Both the position numbers and the translations under genes were made by a program. Of a DNA stretch of 64,000 bases, positions 22,199-33,736 are shown one piece after another. Source of the DNA: Dipteris shenzhenensis (lineage: Eukaryota > Polypodiophyta > Polypodiopsida > Gleicheniales); assembly GCA_047967505.1 (NCBI GenBank), contig CM106538.1, one strand, 5' to 3'. The stretch's first letter is position 1. Every line of letters starts with the position of its first letter. Under the pieces are notes generated by a model. The model was not told where the DNA came from and made no database searches. It worked only from the letters and a program-made list of their open reading frames with translations.

Positions 22199-23304
22199 CG
22201 TGGACAATCCTTTCACTGATGAGGTTGAAGGCAACCAAAGCATAAGCCTTCTCTCCTCGCTTTTTCCCTTTGTTCTGGGTTCAAGGGAGACTTAGACCAA
22301 GCCCGGGCTGCCATTGGGGTTACTTTCCTCTTCACTCCAATGGTGGTACTTGGTTTAGGAGTTTCAGTCGGTCTCGCCTGCTTGGCTTGACCACTCGGCT
22401 ACGAACCACTCCCTCTACTAGTCCACTTCTTCTTAAACCCAAGTTTCTTCGGATACCCATACTGGGTTCCGACCTGTGTAAACCCACTTGGCTTGCTACC
22501 CTTGGCATCCTCATAGTTCAGGGCTATAGCTATTGCATCATCTAACGTGCTCGCGTACTTAGCCCGAACTTCCATTTTTATTCGATCATTCAATCCAAAT
22601 ATGAAATCTTTCACTTGGATTGATTGAGGCAGGGGTTCGTCAACCTTCATTACACTCTCTCAAAACTTATCAGTGTATTCTGTTATTGATAAATTTCTTT
22701 GACGAAGGTTCCTATATTGATCCCAAGCTCGGGATGCTTCGTCAGGAGGTAAGAAGTGTTTCCTGAACTCTCTTTTAAACCCCTCCCAGGTAGTGGATGC
22801 TATACCATCTTTTTGTTGTTTAATCCACCACCCATCCGCTTCCTCACTAAACATGTGGGTGGCCTCGCGGATCTTCTTGATGTCATTTCTGATTTCACAA
22901 ATGGCGAACGCCTCGTCCCATTTGTGTAACCAGGTCTCAATGACATCGGAGCTACGGTCGTTCATCCGACCAGAATACTTTTCCGGTTTGTAATTGGTAA
23001 TATTTGGTACTTTAGCCTTCCTAGGCTCGACCGTATGGACACTAGACTCCGGTTCCATTGGAGCCTTTCCCTTCTCCTCTCGAGAAGGTCTGGCAGACAT
23101 ACTATGTATCGCTCTCCTAAGTTCGGACTGCCCTGCATTGGCGTGTAATTGCTGCGCTAACAACTGTTGCAAGGCATCCTCCAGCAATGCAATCCTGCCA
23201 GCTAAAGTATGAGCTACTGGGCGCGATCCCTGTTGGGTCGGCCAGACTCCTGATTCACCAGGGTACCTCCTGGAAGCCCCTTCTTCTGCTTCCATTCTGT
23301 TCAA
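22199..23304 (-). pseudogene. Chromovirus gag with zinc knuckle
   Basis: Gag in two frames: 22660-23304 (214 residues, starting MNRMEAEEGASRRYPG, with IETWLHKWDEAFAICE and LSITEYTDKF) and 22399-22650 (KVDEPLPQSIQVKDFIFGLN). The capsid-like DRSSDVIETWLHKWDEAF and EGFKREFRKHFLPPDE blocks are typical of gypsy gag. A CCHC knuckle (CFGCLQPHQ, stop, KDC) lies at about 22200-22245 and carries an in-frame stop. The start was chosen at the first Met after the leader. Confidence 0.8.
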
Positions 23305-24422
23305 TGGGTGTTTTGTTTTGCTTTTGTTTTGTTTTGTTTTTTTTTTAAAATTTTATAAACACCACTAGAAAACTGTATTTACAAGCTGACACAATTCAGT
23401 GTACTAACAGTCTGGCACAACTCCCTATACTAGGGAATTTCGCAATCCCACATTCCCACTGATCAGGCATTTAATACAGGCATATATCTCAGATGGTGCT
23501 TTTCCCTATACTAGGGAAATTCTTGCAATCTGACTCTGACTAAAGCACACAGGCATATGCACAGGCATAATCTGTCCCTGCTACAACATTGAAGCCTCAT
23601 GCATGCTGATCATTCATGTTATCCTGTCTATGGAAGTAGCGCATCACCCACCCTACTAAATCGAGGAGGAAAAAAAAAACAACACGAAACTAATGGAGAT
23701 CGAAGAAAGCTCCCTGGTCAAGTCCTGTGCTTCTGCGCCCAATCTGCGTCTCGGACTGTCGCTGGATTGTAGCCCCAGTCACTGGTTACGAGCAGGGTGC
23801 TCGGAGCTGGAGAACTCAGAGCACACGTGTGCCAAATCAGCAAATCACGGGCCAGCCAGCTTAAGCTTGATCTGCTCCCTCTCTGCGTTCCAAACGGTGT
23901 TAAAATGCGACGGATGACGTTCGACTAGCGCACTGCATTGATCAGGCGCCTTCATGAACTAACCAATGTTAGGCACTCTTGCTCTCTATCTGTCGGACTA
24001 TTCGGGCTATTCGGGCCACATGGTTTCCCTGCTCACGAACTCCTGGTGTCAACGGAGAAGACGGCCAGATCCTGTGACCATTGAAAAATGCACATGCATC
24101 ATACGCCCACGTCGATCCTTGTCAACCTGCGCTCCAGCTTAGACGCCCGCGTATCCCGTTCCACGCACGTCACGTTTCCCGTGCCAGGCTTTCCGTTGAT
24201 CTGCGGTCAATCACAGACTGTCCACGTCGAAAGACTTGCCTAATTCCGAGTTCCAGCTACGTTCGTCAACAGTCCTCTTTCCGCTCGTGGAACACCTTGC
24301 AGATCATCGGCTGTCGACCCGCCACCTACGCTCCCGGCCTATTGTCCGAGCTTGCGTAAGCCCGTTCGTAGGTCAGCGTCAGATGATCACCGTGCTGTTC
24401 GTCAATCCCATCCTAATCGTAG
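23305..24422 (-). other. 5' leader of chromovirus
   Basis: About 1.1 kb between the primer-binding site and gag (minus sense), without coding capacity that I trust. It has an A/T homopolymer region at 23318-23345. Confidence 0.6.
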
Positions 24423-24441
24423 CCTTGAGCTCTGATACCAA
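24423..24441 (-). promoter_or_regulatory. Primer-binding site, initiator tRNA-Met type
   Basis: Minus strand TGGTATCAGAGCTCAAGGC, two bases inside the 5' LTR. Confidence 0.85.
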
Positions 24442-24443
24442 TT

Positions 24444-24906
24444 TGTCAAACACATCATTCATCTAGTTCTCTACTTCGATCACGGGAGCAGCACCACAAA
24501 TCACCACCCAGCCATATCTCGCTGAGGCTGACAAGCAGACAGAGATCTTTGTTCGAAAATCAACGTGAATAATTCCCTTCTCTTCTCTCTCTAGCCTCAA
24601 CAAGCCCCAATTCCCTAGATAGATCTAGATGCCACATGTCATCCATATAGGGCCTTCCTAATGCAACATTTCACCCCTCTATTGGGATGCATTAAATCCT
24701 TTGCCCCCTAGGCACAATCTTTGCACTAGGCCCTTGGCCTTAGATCTACCTAGTCTGGTGCTATCAGCCCTCACTTAGGACCTTGACATTAAATCCCTCC
24801 CGATCATTTACATGAAGCCCAAACAAATATATTACAGAGATAGATCCTTTAAGGGAAATGTCGACTGATTCTTCCGAGGTCATGCTACCTCGGCTAGAGC
24901 GTAACA
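24444..24906 (-). repeat. 5' LTR of minus-strand chromovirus
   Basis: 463 bp, followed on + by TSD ACGTC. Differs from the 3' LTR by about half a dozen substitutions (for example GGGAGCAGCACCACAAAT versus GGGAGATGCACCACGAAT), pointing to a relatively young insertion. Confidence 0.9.
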
Positions 24907-24911
24907 ACGTC

Positions 24912-26300
24912 CACAATAGCGATTAGTCGATTGGCTATTATGATCAGCCTAAGTACGGACCTCACAACCTATGCCCACGAGCTCTTTACAACCTGAATTT
25001 TTACGTATGGACTTCACAACGTCTGCCCATGAGCTCTTCACAGTTGGTGCTCCTTACCCCCTTGGAATCCACCCACGACGTGTACCTCCTGGTCAAACTC
25101 ACGTGACATCTATCCGCATCTCGAGTGTTCTCCAACAGCCGAGATCACTTGCTAGCACACACCATCCGCGAAGGCAACACACCTCTTTGCCCTCAGCCCC
25201 GAAGCAAAAAATCGTGCCCATGCGACGTCTAGCTAGCCGTTCTCGCCTGTGCCACCCCCGTCCTTCTTCCTCATTCTTCCACTAGCAACCATGCTAATTC
25301 CAGCCCCATGCCCCCTCTAGTGGTGCATTTTAATGGCCCAACCAATGGCCAACTTGAACTTATAAGGTCTTTTTGCACCCCCCTCTTGGGCTCAAACCCC
25401 CAAAATTCACCCCCAAGGCAGAAATGCTAGGGGTTCTAGCACATCAAGCAACCCTTGACCTTGCTCCTTGTTTTCCGAGGGTCCTGCCCACATACAGGCC
25501 AACATGCATGCGCCATAAATCACGCCTTCGTGATAGATGCGACGGTTAAATGATTGTGTAAATTGCAGCGAGGCCTTCTTTAAACCTTATTGCAAGCCGT
25601 CTTTGTGTATGTACCATAGAGATTGGGGAGAGAGATAAGGGTTAGAGAAATGGAGTCAACAACCGATTGGGTCCTTGTACCTGCTAAGGCCCGCCGCCTC
25701 CCCCAATATAGGGAGAATTTGCTTTAAACTTGGAGAACCTGAAAACACGAAAGAACTCCTCAAGAGTGCGTGGAATGCAACTCTGAGGATGACACCTTGA
25801 ACACGGAGAGCTGACCCACAAAGCCTGAGCAACAGTCCCAGCCACAAGCAAGGCCTCAATGCCGCCCACAATAATGTTGTAGACCATTGTGCATCGCTAT
25901 CGAAGAGGCTAGTGCTGTCCACGGGCATGCAGTAAAACTGCGTGAGTGAGAGTCTAGCGGGTGAATGGAGGTGAAACTGACCACGGAAAGAGCTGAGATA
26001 TGGAGCTGAGAACTGAGAGATGAGAGCTGAGTGAAACTGAGTGACAGAGCTGAGAAAAAGTGCTGTGAAACTGAAAACTTTCACACGTTCGCTGGCCAAA
26101 CCCCGTACTGAAAGTGATGCTGGTCACCCTGTCGTTGGACTGGATCTGTATGGCGGATTTCTGCATCTGTACAACGGCTTTCTGGAGCAGCAGGCTGAGG
26201 GCTGCACAAGGGGCTGGAAATGCGGCTGGAGGCTGGGAAATGAATGCCCAAGATTGGGGTCCAAGGTGCCCCTGATATAGGGCTCTAGATGGTTCGACTT
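24912..26300. other. Unassigned intronic sequence
   Basis: No confident domain. It continues the sequence interrupted at 17954. Frames at 25656-26099 and 25954-26307 (minus) are Ser/Leu-rich without recognised similarity. Near 26300-26420 there is CCAGCC/GGCTGG-rich sequence and a TATAAAAGG (about 26412), which resembles the promoter-like part of the LTRs at 33737 and 35260. Confidence 0.35.
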
Positions 26301-26951
26301 TTCCCAACCAGCCTGGCCGACCAGCCAGTCAGCTGGTTGGCCTGGTTGGCTGGCTGGTAGGTCCTACAAAAGCAGCCTTACAGGCTGATGTGAAGCGGGG
26401 TTGAGGCTGCCTATAAAAGGCACCTCCCCCAGCCACTTTCTTCACACTTGGTGCTGCCCTTGGGGGGGCCTTTGGGGCTCCTATCATGAGCTGCACCTAT
26501 GCTACCCTAAACCTAAGGTGGAAACACTAGCCTACTTGGTTCTTGAGTTGGTGCTACGGAACAAGGACTGATCTAGGGCTTGAGAGACTGACCTACGCAG
26601 CTCATTCCTGATTGTCTTTGGTGCATGCAGCGGTGCATGTGACATTCCCTCCCCCTTAACGTGGTAACTACATCGCTTTCAAGTACACCGACAAAACGTG
26701 TGAAAACTCCTAGGAAAAACTCTCATCTAACCATACTGCTTAACGGGTCCCTCAATCTCAAAACTTGTGTAGAATTCCTTGATGCGTCGTCCTCACCCAT
26801 GTTTCCACTTATGGAGGAGAATCTATTCTGGCTCCATAATTTTTTGCGTCGTCGATCACTTTGGGTTTCTGCTCATGTGTGATATCATTAAGTGCTGGGT
26901 CGGTCGATGTAAGGCTTAACCACGATATGTGAAAGACATTATGCCTAGTCC

Positions 26952-28323
26952 AACTATTTGGGAGCCAGGAGGATAATTGCGGGTTTCAGGATGTGTCGCG
27001 ACCTTCCTGCCTCCCTGCTGCTGCAGCCCCGTCGCCCATGGCCCCTCGCTGCCTGCGCGCCGCTTCACCCCCCTCCCCCCTGTCTTCCTCCACTTCCCCT
27101 CCCTCGCCCTCCTCCACCTCGCCTCGCACCCCTCTTCGACTTGATGGCAGCAACGGCTGGAGTTCAACGGAACCTCCCTCGCCTGGGCCTCCGTAGACCT
27201 CGCTTGAGCAACCTCGATTGTGTGATGGTGGGTTCACCTCTAGCGGTAGAGCTGGCCAGTGGCGGGTTGGGTGGTCTGCACCCTTTGCCCTCTTGTTGGG
27301 GCATGCTTCGTTCGCATAGGGCTTGCAGGTGCAAGTTGCTTTCTCGTGCCACCCGTGGCTTGGGGCATTGCACCTCCTCGGAGGGGAGCATTGTTGGCTG
27401 TAGCCTGCTCCTCCGCCCCAGCCGCTTGCATCACCTGCGCCTTCATCGCAGCAACAGGAACATCTTTCAGGAAGCGTCGTGTGTGCTCGGGACTTTTGTC
27501 GAGGAAAGGTTTGGTACTACCTCGAGCTCAAGGAGATAGAGATGCGAGATGCCTGCCCCCATGGTGGTCAAGAGCTCTTCTTGATGGTCAAGCTCGACAA
27601 CAGGGATCCTGGCGCTTCCGATCTCGGAGCTACACCGGCTCATGGAACCTTGCTACCTCGAGGTGGCTTCACTGCTTTCCTCCTAGCAGGGGTTCTTGAT
27701 CGTGGTTGGCACCTTGGTCTTGGTCGGCCTCGATTGCTGGATGTTGACTCAGAGGAGTCATATCAGTTGATGGTTCACTGTCTCGAAGACTTTCTACCCA
27801 CAAGGCGGCGGCTCTTGGCTCTATCCGCAAGGCTGCTGGACTTGATCCCTTCTCTTGGGGCTCTACTCTTTCTTGTCGTACCAGGAGGCACCCCAACTGG
27901 GTTGAGGCCTGCAGATGCGTGGAGCGGGCTAATGGAGTGCGGACTCGCCCCCTGCCAGGCGGTGTTGCTCATGCAGGCGGGTCTTTTCCAGTTGGCCCTC
28001 GGGCGGGCTCGATGGAGGGGAGCTCAGCGGAAGAGGGATCCATACTTTCTTGGATCACGAGTACCTCCAGGATTCACTTCATCAGGGATCCGTAGCTTTT
28101 TTGGTTTCGCGGTTTACTGGTTTTAAGAAGACCCAGACTAGGGCTTCTTGTTTTGACAGCATTTTGCAAGAGTTTTATGCTTAGCCCTGTGTGGCTTGTA
28201 GTTCGCGGGTGGGAGTTATCCCTGTGCTCCAGCATTGCTGTTGAGTCTCTTGTAATCCTTGTTTCGAAAGTAATATAATTAGCCCTTCTTTTTGCGAAAA
28301 AAAAAAAAAACTATTTGGGAGCC
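26952..28323 (+). mobile_element. Poly(A)-tailed retroposon with 15-bp TSD
   Basis: About 1342 bp (26967-28308), GC-rich, ending in a 14-A run (28297-28310) and flanked by AACTATTTGGGAGCC (26952-26966 and 28309-28323). This is the signature of target-primed reverse transcription. The last 80 bp (GAAAGTAATATAATTAG then TTTTTGCGAAAA) resemble the 3' end of the LINE at 63365-63450 (minus), so this is probably a 5'-truncated LINE or a sequence mobilised by it. Several overlapping frames are open, the longest at 27479-28126 (215 codons), but none resembles a known domain. GC content contrasts strongly with its surroundings. Confidence 0.8.
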
Positions 28324-28904
28324 GCAAATTCATGGGGGAGATGTCGTTGATATTTTTACTAAACGGAAAGGGTCCAAAGCTGCTGAAGGAGATCTTGGGG
28401 CATCGCTTGCCCACTTTTCTTGATAATTCGTAACTAAGCCCATTCCCTCTCGTTGAGGGTAACATCTTGACAGGATTTGTCAGCATTGTGCGTGTACATT
28501 GCTTGCGCTTTGGCAAGGCTATCTTTGATTGCCTCTGCAATCTCTGCTATGGATTCTGTACTCTTATTGGCTTCAAGAGACGGGGAGATCATCCTGGTAA
28601 GGAGTGATGAAAACCTTTTGCCGAACGTTGAGTCGTATGGTGTACGATTGATACTTGATGAATAGGTATCATTAAGGATGACCTATACGAGCGACATACA
28701 ATGCTTCCACTTTGAACGAGTGTCATGATAATATGCTTTAACTACATCAAATACCATTGTAGACTTCTGACCTCCCGCTTGTCTGCAAATGTGATGCGCT
28801 GGACATCTTGGACCTTGGTGTCGAAATTTCAAATAAGGCTCTCCAAAGATGAGAGGGAAACTTTGAATCCTTGTCTCAGATAATGGTGTGTGGCATTCCT
28901 CCAA
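28324..28904 (-). pseudogene. gypsy integrase C-terminal remnant
   Basis: Minus frames contain FSSFGPFPFSKNINDISPMN next to LRLPNS, like the GPFKILKRIND-Y-LELP block of gypsy integrases. The reading resumes across the retroposon at 26966-26900 with RHNVFHISWLSL (usually VFHVSLLK). This continuity shows that the retroposon landed in the gypsy coding region. Frames at 28683-28904 are degenerate. Confidence 0.55.
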
Positions 28905-29555
28905 TGTGATACCAATACCTGATAAACAAGCGTGCTACGTCTTCTGCGTTGGTCGTCTACTTGCAAGGAATAAGCATGCAAAATACTAAAGCGATCAACA
29001 ATAGTTAAACGTTGAGTATTGTGCTTACTTGCTGATGTCGGAAGGGGTTCCACGAAATCCATAGTTATGTCCATGAAAGGACTATTAGGAATTGATAATG
29101 GCATATGCAAACCTGTTGGCTTCTTATGGATAATGGGACACTTTGACATTTTGGTAGATCTGACTTCTTTACACACAATTGTACACGTCCTTCCGCATTT
29201 CGGGCCAATAAAAGTAGTGTTCTAACTTCTCTAATGTGTTGATGCCTCAATTGGCCACCGGCGAGGGAGTTATGGGCATCATGCAGAAGTACTTGACGCT
29301 TGCCTTTAAGTGCACACTATCTATACTTGTAGATAAAAACCACCCATCTGGATCTGAAAAATGGCCGGGTGCGAGAGTAGCGGCTAATTGGTAGTGAGTG
29401 CCAAACTCCACTGGATCGGCATGTTGTGCCTTCATACAATCAAGGTCTTTCCCTTGTATCTCGAGCACAGTGCCCGCCCTTGAAGTGCCTAAATGGATGC
29501 TTTCCAACTGAGAGCATCGGTGAGACGGGGTTGTTCTTTCGAAGGACGTACTCAA
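28829..29555 (-). pseudogene. gypsy integrase core remnant
   Basis: The frame at 28829-29176 includes KCPIIHKKPTGLHMPLSIPN, then PFMDITMDFVEPLPTSAS and LTIVDRFSILHAY, the first catalytic-Asp region of a gypsy integrase. An upstream HHCC-like piece lies at 29065-29250 and 29247-29555, with frame changes. No intact catalytic triad remains. Confidence 0.65.
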
Positions 29556-29760
29556 TCATACCCTTGAGTTGTTGAAACTTTGACTCCATGGACCGCCTAT
29601 CACTCCACTGTGAGCATAGCATTGTTTGAAGCCATTTCAAGGCTTGATGATCTGTTTTAAGTGCGAAAGTCCATTCAGACAAGAACAAGCTTCCAATGCT
29701 TCAATTCATGAGTAACTCCAAGCAATTCTCTATTATAGACGAAATAATTTTTCTTGACGT
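29440..29760 (-). pseudogene. gypsy RNase H remnant
   Basis: Minus frame with EWTFALKTDHQALKWLQTM, equivalent to the TDHQALKYL block of Ty3/gypsy RNase H. Degenerate on both sides. Confidence 0.6.
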
Positions 29761-30074
29761 CATTGAACTTCCCGCTATAGTAAGTCATGGGTCTGTCTTT
29801 TTGCTGCAAATAGTGCCTCAATGGCTGCACTACTTGTATCTGTGATGACCCATGATGCTATCTTCATAACTAGAGCTATGATAGCCAACCTCTGTAAATT
29901 GTGGAAGGCTTGTAAGGCTGTGTTGGTGACTAAAATCTTTTGTTGGCGTGTTTTAACCCCTTTTAATCAATCTGTTAAGGATGCTGCAGCTGTGAAGAAT
30001 CTGACCATGTGAGAGCTATAGGCCTGACAGAGCTCACCGAAAGAACGGATCTCCTAATCCATTGTGGGGACAAC

Positions 30075-30660
30075 CTAGCTTGTGATGGCTTGAACATTTT
30101 TGGAGTCCAAGCGGATGATAATATAGCCCAGATATTGCATTTCAATCAGCTCAAATTCACTCCTTTTAGCATCGAGGTGGAGTTGATTGTCACGCAATAG
30201 CTGAAGGGCATCCCACACATCTTTTAAGTGCTGCTTCGTTTTAGCTGCAAAAATGAGAATATCATCCAAGAAGATGGATAAACACACTCTTATGTACTCA
30301 ACAACTACCTGTGGCATCATTTTATTGAAAGTTGGCAATGCATTCTTGAGACCAAATTGCATCACCATGAACTCGTAAGAGCTCACTCTGTCTTGGATGC
30401 TATCGTTGGATGTCATCATTAAAGATATGGACCTGATTGTAACCACTCTTGAGGTCTATCTTGGAAAAGTACTTTGCGCCGTTGAGTCTCTCTAAGATGT
30501 ACTTAATGCGGGGCATTGGAAATATATTGATCATTGTGACTTTATTGAGTGCCCTAAAGTTGACACATAATCATCTTGACTTCTTCTTTTTCTATACAAA
30601 ACCATATGGGGCCTCAAATAGCAATGAAGACGGCCGGATGAGCCCAACCGATAGTAATTG
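30075..30660 (-). pseudogene. gypsy reverse transcriptase remnant
   Basis: The frame at 30075-30446 carries SSYEFMVMQFGLKNALPTFN and LSIFLDDILIFAAKTKQHL, the RT fingers/palm segment with the catalytic DD pair, then LHLDAKRSEFELIEMQYLGY. To the right (30450-30660) the N-terminal RT sequence is frameshifted. This RT belongs to a different gypsy lineage from the chromovirus at 17960-24906. Confidence 0.75.
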
Positions 30661-30959
30661 AGTGAACTACTGTTGTAACTCCTCCATAGATTTAGAAAGA
30701 CAGCAATGTGGAGTTTGGTATCAAGTCGATACGACGGTTCTCCGTTCTATGGGGCAAAAGCTGAGGTGGCAGATCGTCCTGGAGTATAATGTCTTGAAAC
30801 TCTTGTATTAGATTGACCATGGATTGCCCCAATCGAGGAGTTGGCTGAATTGCATTCTACTAGCACAGACATAGAAAAGCACACACATTGTGGCCTTGTT
30901 GATAGCACAACCTACCTGAATGTGAGAAATCATGAGTCACTTAGCCAAGGGGCTCTCCG

Positions 30960-31180
30960 CTCTACTTGGAGATGATGTAGACCTCGCCAACGCCTCTGAC
31001 ACCCTTGTCTCTGTAGTACATGATGCGGCTACAAGATCGTTTCCCACGACCCCACCCGTGTGGGTCTGAGATGGGAAGATGCCCCAAAACCCCTGGTTCA
31101 ATGACGACTGCAAAGAGGTGAGAGCCCACCTGAAACAAGAGTGGGCTCTGGGTCATCTGACACCACCCGAGACACAGAGG
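30960..31180 (+). pseudogene. LINE ORF2 fragment after endonuclease
   Basis: The plus frame reads DDVDLANASDTLVSVVHDAA and NPWFNDDCKEVRAHLKQEW. The latter resembles the NPWFDEEC block that links endonuclease to RT in plant LINEs. It contains stops and ends near 31180. Confidence 0.5.
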
Positions 31181-31189
31181 ATCTTTCGA

Positions 31190-31340
31190 TGATTGACACG
31201 ACCTCATTTCAATGGGAATTCATCCTCCCGCCTTTGTTGGAGTGCGATATGATATTCAAGATCCAGTGGTTCCGCAAGTACAACCTTGTATTGATTGGCG
31301 GCAAGATTCCTTCACTATATCGAAGGACTATCCGAGCCGG
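31190..31340 (+). pseudogene. gypsy protease C-terminal remnant
   Basis: Plus frames give LPPLLECDMIFKIQWFRKYN and PCIDWRQDSFTI, similar to the LGM-WL-YNPVIDW end of gypsy protease, with one frameshift. Confidence 0.4.
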
Positions 31341-31410
31341 CCATTATCCACGGGGATAGGAGTATCCAGATATTCTGTTACACTGGGTCAAAGACACGGT
31401 CAAAGTGGAT

Positions 31411-31890
31411 CTAAATGCGTGCAGGTATGGGGGGGGTTCTCCCTGTGGCTAGCATAGTGGCATAGATATGGAAGGCCAAGTATGAGTGGTCAGCTCCGAG
31501 TGAGGGGGGGTTGTATGACAAGTCGTGTATCCGTGAGACAAAATCTAGTGGGCCTAGTAGATAGTCCACCATACGAGATCCACCACCATGTGGGAAGCAG
31601 GTGAGTTCTCCCGATGATGGCCATCTTTGAAGACCATTATAAATGATCGGACTACCCCTACCTCGAGCATATGTCATCCATATTCTGTCACCTGTGGGGC
31701 ATCTGTAGAGTGTCTCAACATCTCGAGCTCAACTGCATCTAGCTTTCATACTATATATGGATCTCTGTCATCGGTCAAGTCAAGCAGACCAACTTGCTTA
31801 TTTCCGGTCCCTGCATTGAAATTCCCCAGTAGGAGGGTGTCTCCCTGTTTGGAGAACTCCGTGATGTCATCTAGAATCGTCTCATATGGA
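31411..31890 (-). pseudogene. LINE APE-type endonuclease fragment
   Basis: Minus strand: LLLGNFNAGTGNKQVGLLDL (the GDFNA motif of apurinic endonucleases; Asp is Asn in this reading), then GELTCFPHGGGSRMVDYLLG and GADHSYLAFHI (the usual SDH motif, here ADH). This is the C-terminal half of a LINE endonuclease that nicks target DNA. Frameshifts separate the blocks. Confidence 0.65.
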
Positions 31891-32023
31891 CTATGTCCGT
31901 CTGCGCGGCAGCAACAGCAGGAGCAAGGCGGCGACGCGCGGCAACAATAGCAGGAGCAGGGCGAGGGTTCACGGGGAGGTTGGGGACGGACGGGCTCGGA
32001 GGGAGGGGCGGAGGGGCGGGGGG

Positions 32024-32027
<4 letters not shown>

Positions 32028-32078
<51 letters not shown>
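32028..32078. repeat. (GA)n microsatellite
   Basis: About 51 bp of GA, next to ATTGTATTAAAGTC, which resembles the sequence beside other LINE (CT)n tails (for example 41270-41290). Probably another LINE tail with a degenerate 3' box. Sequence 32079-32815 has no recognised domain. Confidence 0.7.
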
Positions 32079-32081
<3 letters not shown>

Positions 32082-32815
32082 TGTATTAAAGTCCGCGTTA
32101 GACCCTTCATGATCTACGGGACCATCAATAGATAGTGAAAGAAAATATTATGAACTAATGAGGGAGTGATAGGAATAGTCCTCTGTACTAAGAGTGGTAA
32201 TAGTACACGGGAAGGGAGTATACATGGGTTTCCATCATGATGGAGAGCCTTGACTGTGGGACTTAGATTAGTGATCAGGGTAGGGGTTACTCGAATCTAG
32301 TGACTCGCATACCAACATTGCTTGCCCCTCCGTTGCAAGCAGCATAAATGATAGAGCGCCCTCCATGCTATTTTGCTCCATCCTTCTGGTCATATTATCA
32401 AGCTCATCAAGATGTGTGATTTGGAATGAGGCATCGGTTTGTAGAGGTTGTGCTGTAAACTCCGTGAATATGATATCATGTGGGATGCTCAGTATTGTAA
32501 CTTATAGCCTCTTGATGATACAGAATGCATATGAAAGCAAACTGTTCTTCTGACTCAATCTTATGTTGATCATACAGAGTGCAAACGCGACCCTCTCTAG
32601 GTATGCCTCTGCTCGTCAGCTCTTGACGCATAGTTGGTGTGCGAAATGTGAAACTGCTAGTTTATAATCCTCAAAGAATGGGGGAGGTGGATCCGTGTGT
32701 AGCTTGACGGGTTGATGTAGCCCTCCTCTGATATCCATAAGCAGCAATCTATGTAGTAGTTGAGCTTTACATGAAGCTCGGTAGGGGCAGGTCCTGAATG
32801 TGTGTAGGTATGGTA

Positions 32816-32991
32816 GAGAGAAAGAAAGAACACAAGATATATTTACGTCTTCGGGAGGCCTCATGGGCCTATGAGACAAAGTACAATCCAAGAGTAACTC
32901 AGACAAGCCACTATGGACTGAGATAAAGGGCTCTATAGGGTTCTCGCTGATGCTATGCTAAGAAGCTCAAAAACTCAAAACTAGTACTCAA
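32816..32991 (-). mobile_element. LINE 3' end (continues at 39542)
   Basis: Contains the tail AGAGAGAAAGAAAGAA, the 3' box (GGCCTCATGGGCCTATGAGA, GACAAAGTAC at about 32859-32883) and 3' UTR down to ACTCAA, where copia is inserted. The homologous run of 3' UTR resumes at 39542 (AATATAGAACGAGGTGCCATGG), as seen in the uninterrupted copy at about 51480-51545. The LINE is therefore split by the copia element. Confidence 0.75.
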
Positions 32992-33211
32992 TGTTACAAA
33001 AAGAGAGTGTGAGAGCAAGAGAGCTGAACGTAGTGCTTGCAATAGAAGAAGTGACTAATACAAGAAGTGGGATGGGTTTTGTCTAAGTGACAAAACCTTA
33101 TCCTTCACTAACTGTGGTTAGGGGGAAAAACCTCTAAAGGAGGGAAAAGTGCCCCTAACCTACTTATTACATTATGTTGGTCAGTGCTGAATTATAATAA
33201 TAATTCTAACA
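32992..33211 (-). repeat. 3' LTR of copia
   Basis: 220 bp, TGTTACAAAAAG to TTCTAACA on +. Followed on + by CTCCCCTGTAGTGCC, the complement of the polypurine region. Confidence 0.9.
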
Positions 33212-33248
33212 CTCCCCTGTAGTGCCAATGTCATGTACAAGGAAATGA

Positions 33249-33731
33249 TCAATCACCAAAAGGAGATAAGTTCAGGGCACTGCGAAATGCCTCAAACTTT
33301 TCACGTGGAAGTGCTTTGGTGAAGATGTCTGCAACATTGTCATGTGTTGACACATAGATCATACTGATCTCTCTTGCATGCAAATTCTCTCTGACATAGT
33401 GATAGTGAACCTCAATGTGCTTCGTGCGAGCATGAAACACAGGATTCTTTGCCATTGCTATATCACTCTGACTATCAGTGAGAATCAGAGAAGGACCCTC
33501 CAATGAAAGATGAAGATCAGCAAATAAACGACGCAGCCAAACACATTCAACTGTCGCTGTGAAAGCTGCCCTATACTCAGCTTCACATGAGGAGGTAGCC
33601 ACTGTAGACTGTTTCTTGCTCAACCAAGAAATGCAAGCATGTCCTAGAAAGAAACAATTCCCACTGGTGGACTGCCTAGTATCATAGTCTCCAGCCCAAT
33701 CTGAGTCACTGTAAGCATGCATCTGCAAGTC
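33249..33731 (-). pseudogene. copia RNase H
   Basis: 159 residues: AYSDSDWAGDYDTRQSTSGN (catalytic Asp region), WLSKKQSTVATSSCEAEYRA (second acid), LILTDSQSDIAMAKNPVFHA and HYHYVRENLH, ending FTKALPREKFEAFRSALNL. The domain looks well preserved. Its N-terminal junction to RT is interrupted by the insertion at 33737. When the insertion and one TSD copy are removed, the frame reads PRGG into DLQMHAY without a break. Confidence 0.85.
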
Positions 33732-33736
33732 ACCCC

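Larger units (their letters stand above)
17955..24911 (-). mobile_element. Near-complete Ty3/gypsy chromovirus with TSD ACGTC
   Basis: A 6947-bp element (17960-24906) on the minus strand, flanked by ACGTC (17955-17959 and 24907-24911). LTRs are 17960-18422 (3') and 24444-24906 (5'), both 463 bp and differing at only a few positions. The primer-binding site is at 24423-24441. Order in the minus sense is gag, zinc knuckle, protease, RT, RNase H, integrase, chromodomain. It carries a 158-bp tandem duplication in RT, a frameshift between the integrase core and its C-terminus, and stops in gag, so it is a recent but inactive copy. It could be the source lineage for the deleted element at 7894-11895. 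Confidence 0.92.
26301..30900 (-). mobile_element. Old Ty3/gypsy element, split by a retroposon
   Basis: Minus-strand gypsy remnant. A purine tract (AAGGGGGAGGGAA, minus, about 26645-26657) precedes an LTR-like start TGTCACATGCACC (to the left of 26644). The integrase C-terminus is split by the 26967-28308 insertion. To the right follow integrase, RNase H, RT and the protease-RT junction (30570-30850: PPQLLPHRTENRRIDLIPNS). All frames are broken. The left LTR limit is unknown, and the 5' end is replaced by LINE sequence near 30950. Confidence 0.6.

Noticed and set aside
25656-26307. Minus-strand frames of 147 and 117 codons
   Set aside because: Low-complexity Ser/Leu content, overlapping each other, no family resemblance and no splice or regulatory support.
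26965-27240. Proline-rich protein candidate
   Set aside because: The CCT/CCC-rich tract gives proline- or glycine-rich frames in all directions; composition artefact.
27479-28126. 215-codon frame as a host gene
   Set aside because: It lies inside a retroposed segment with poly(A) and TSD; several frames are open on both strands because of high GC content. Not called as a gene.
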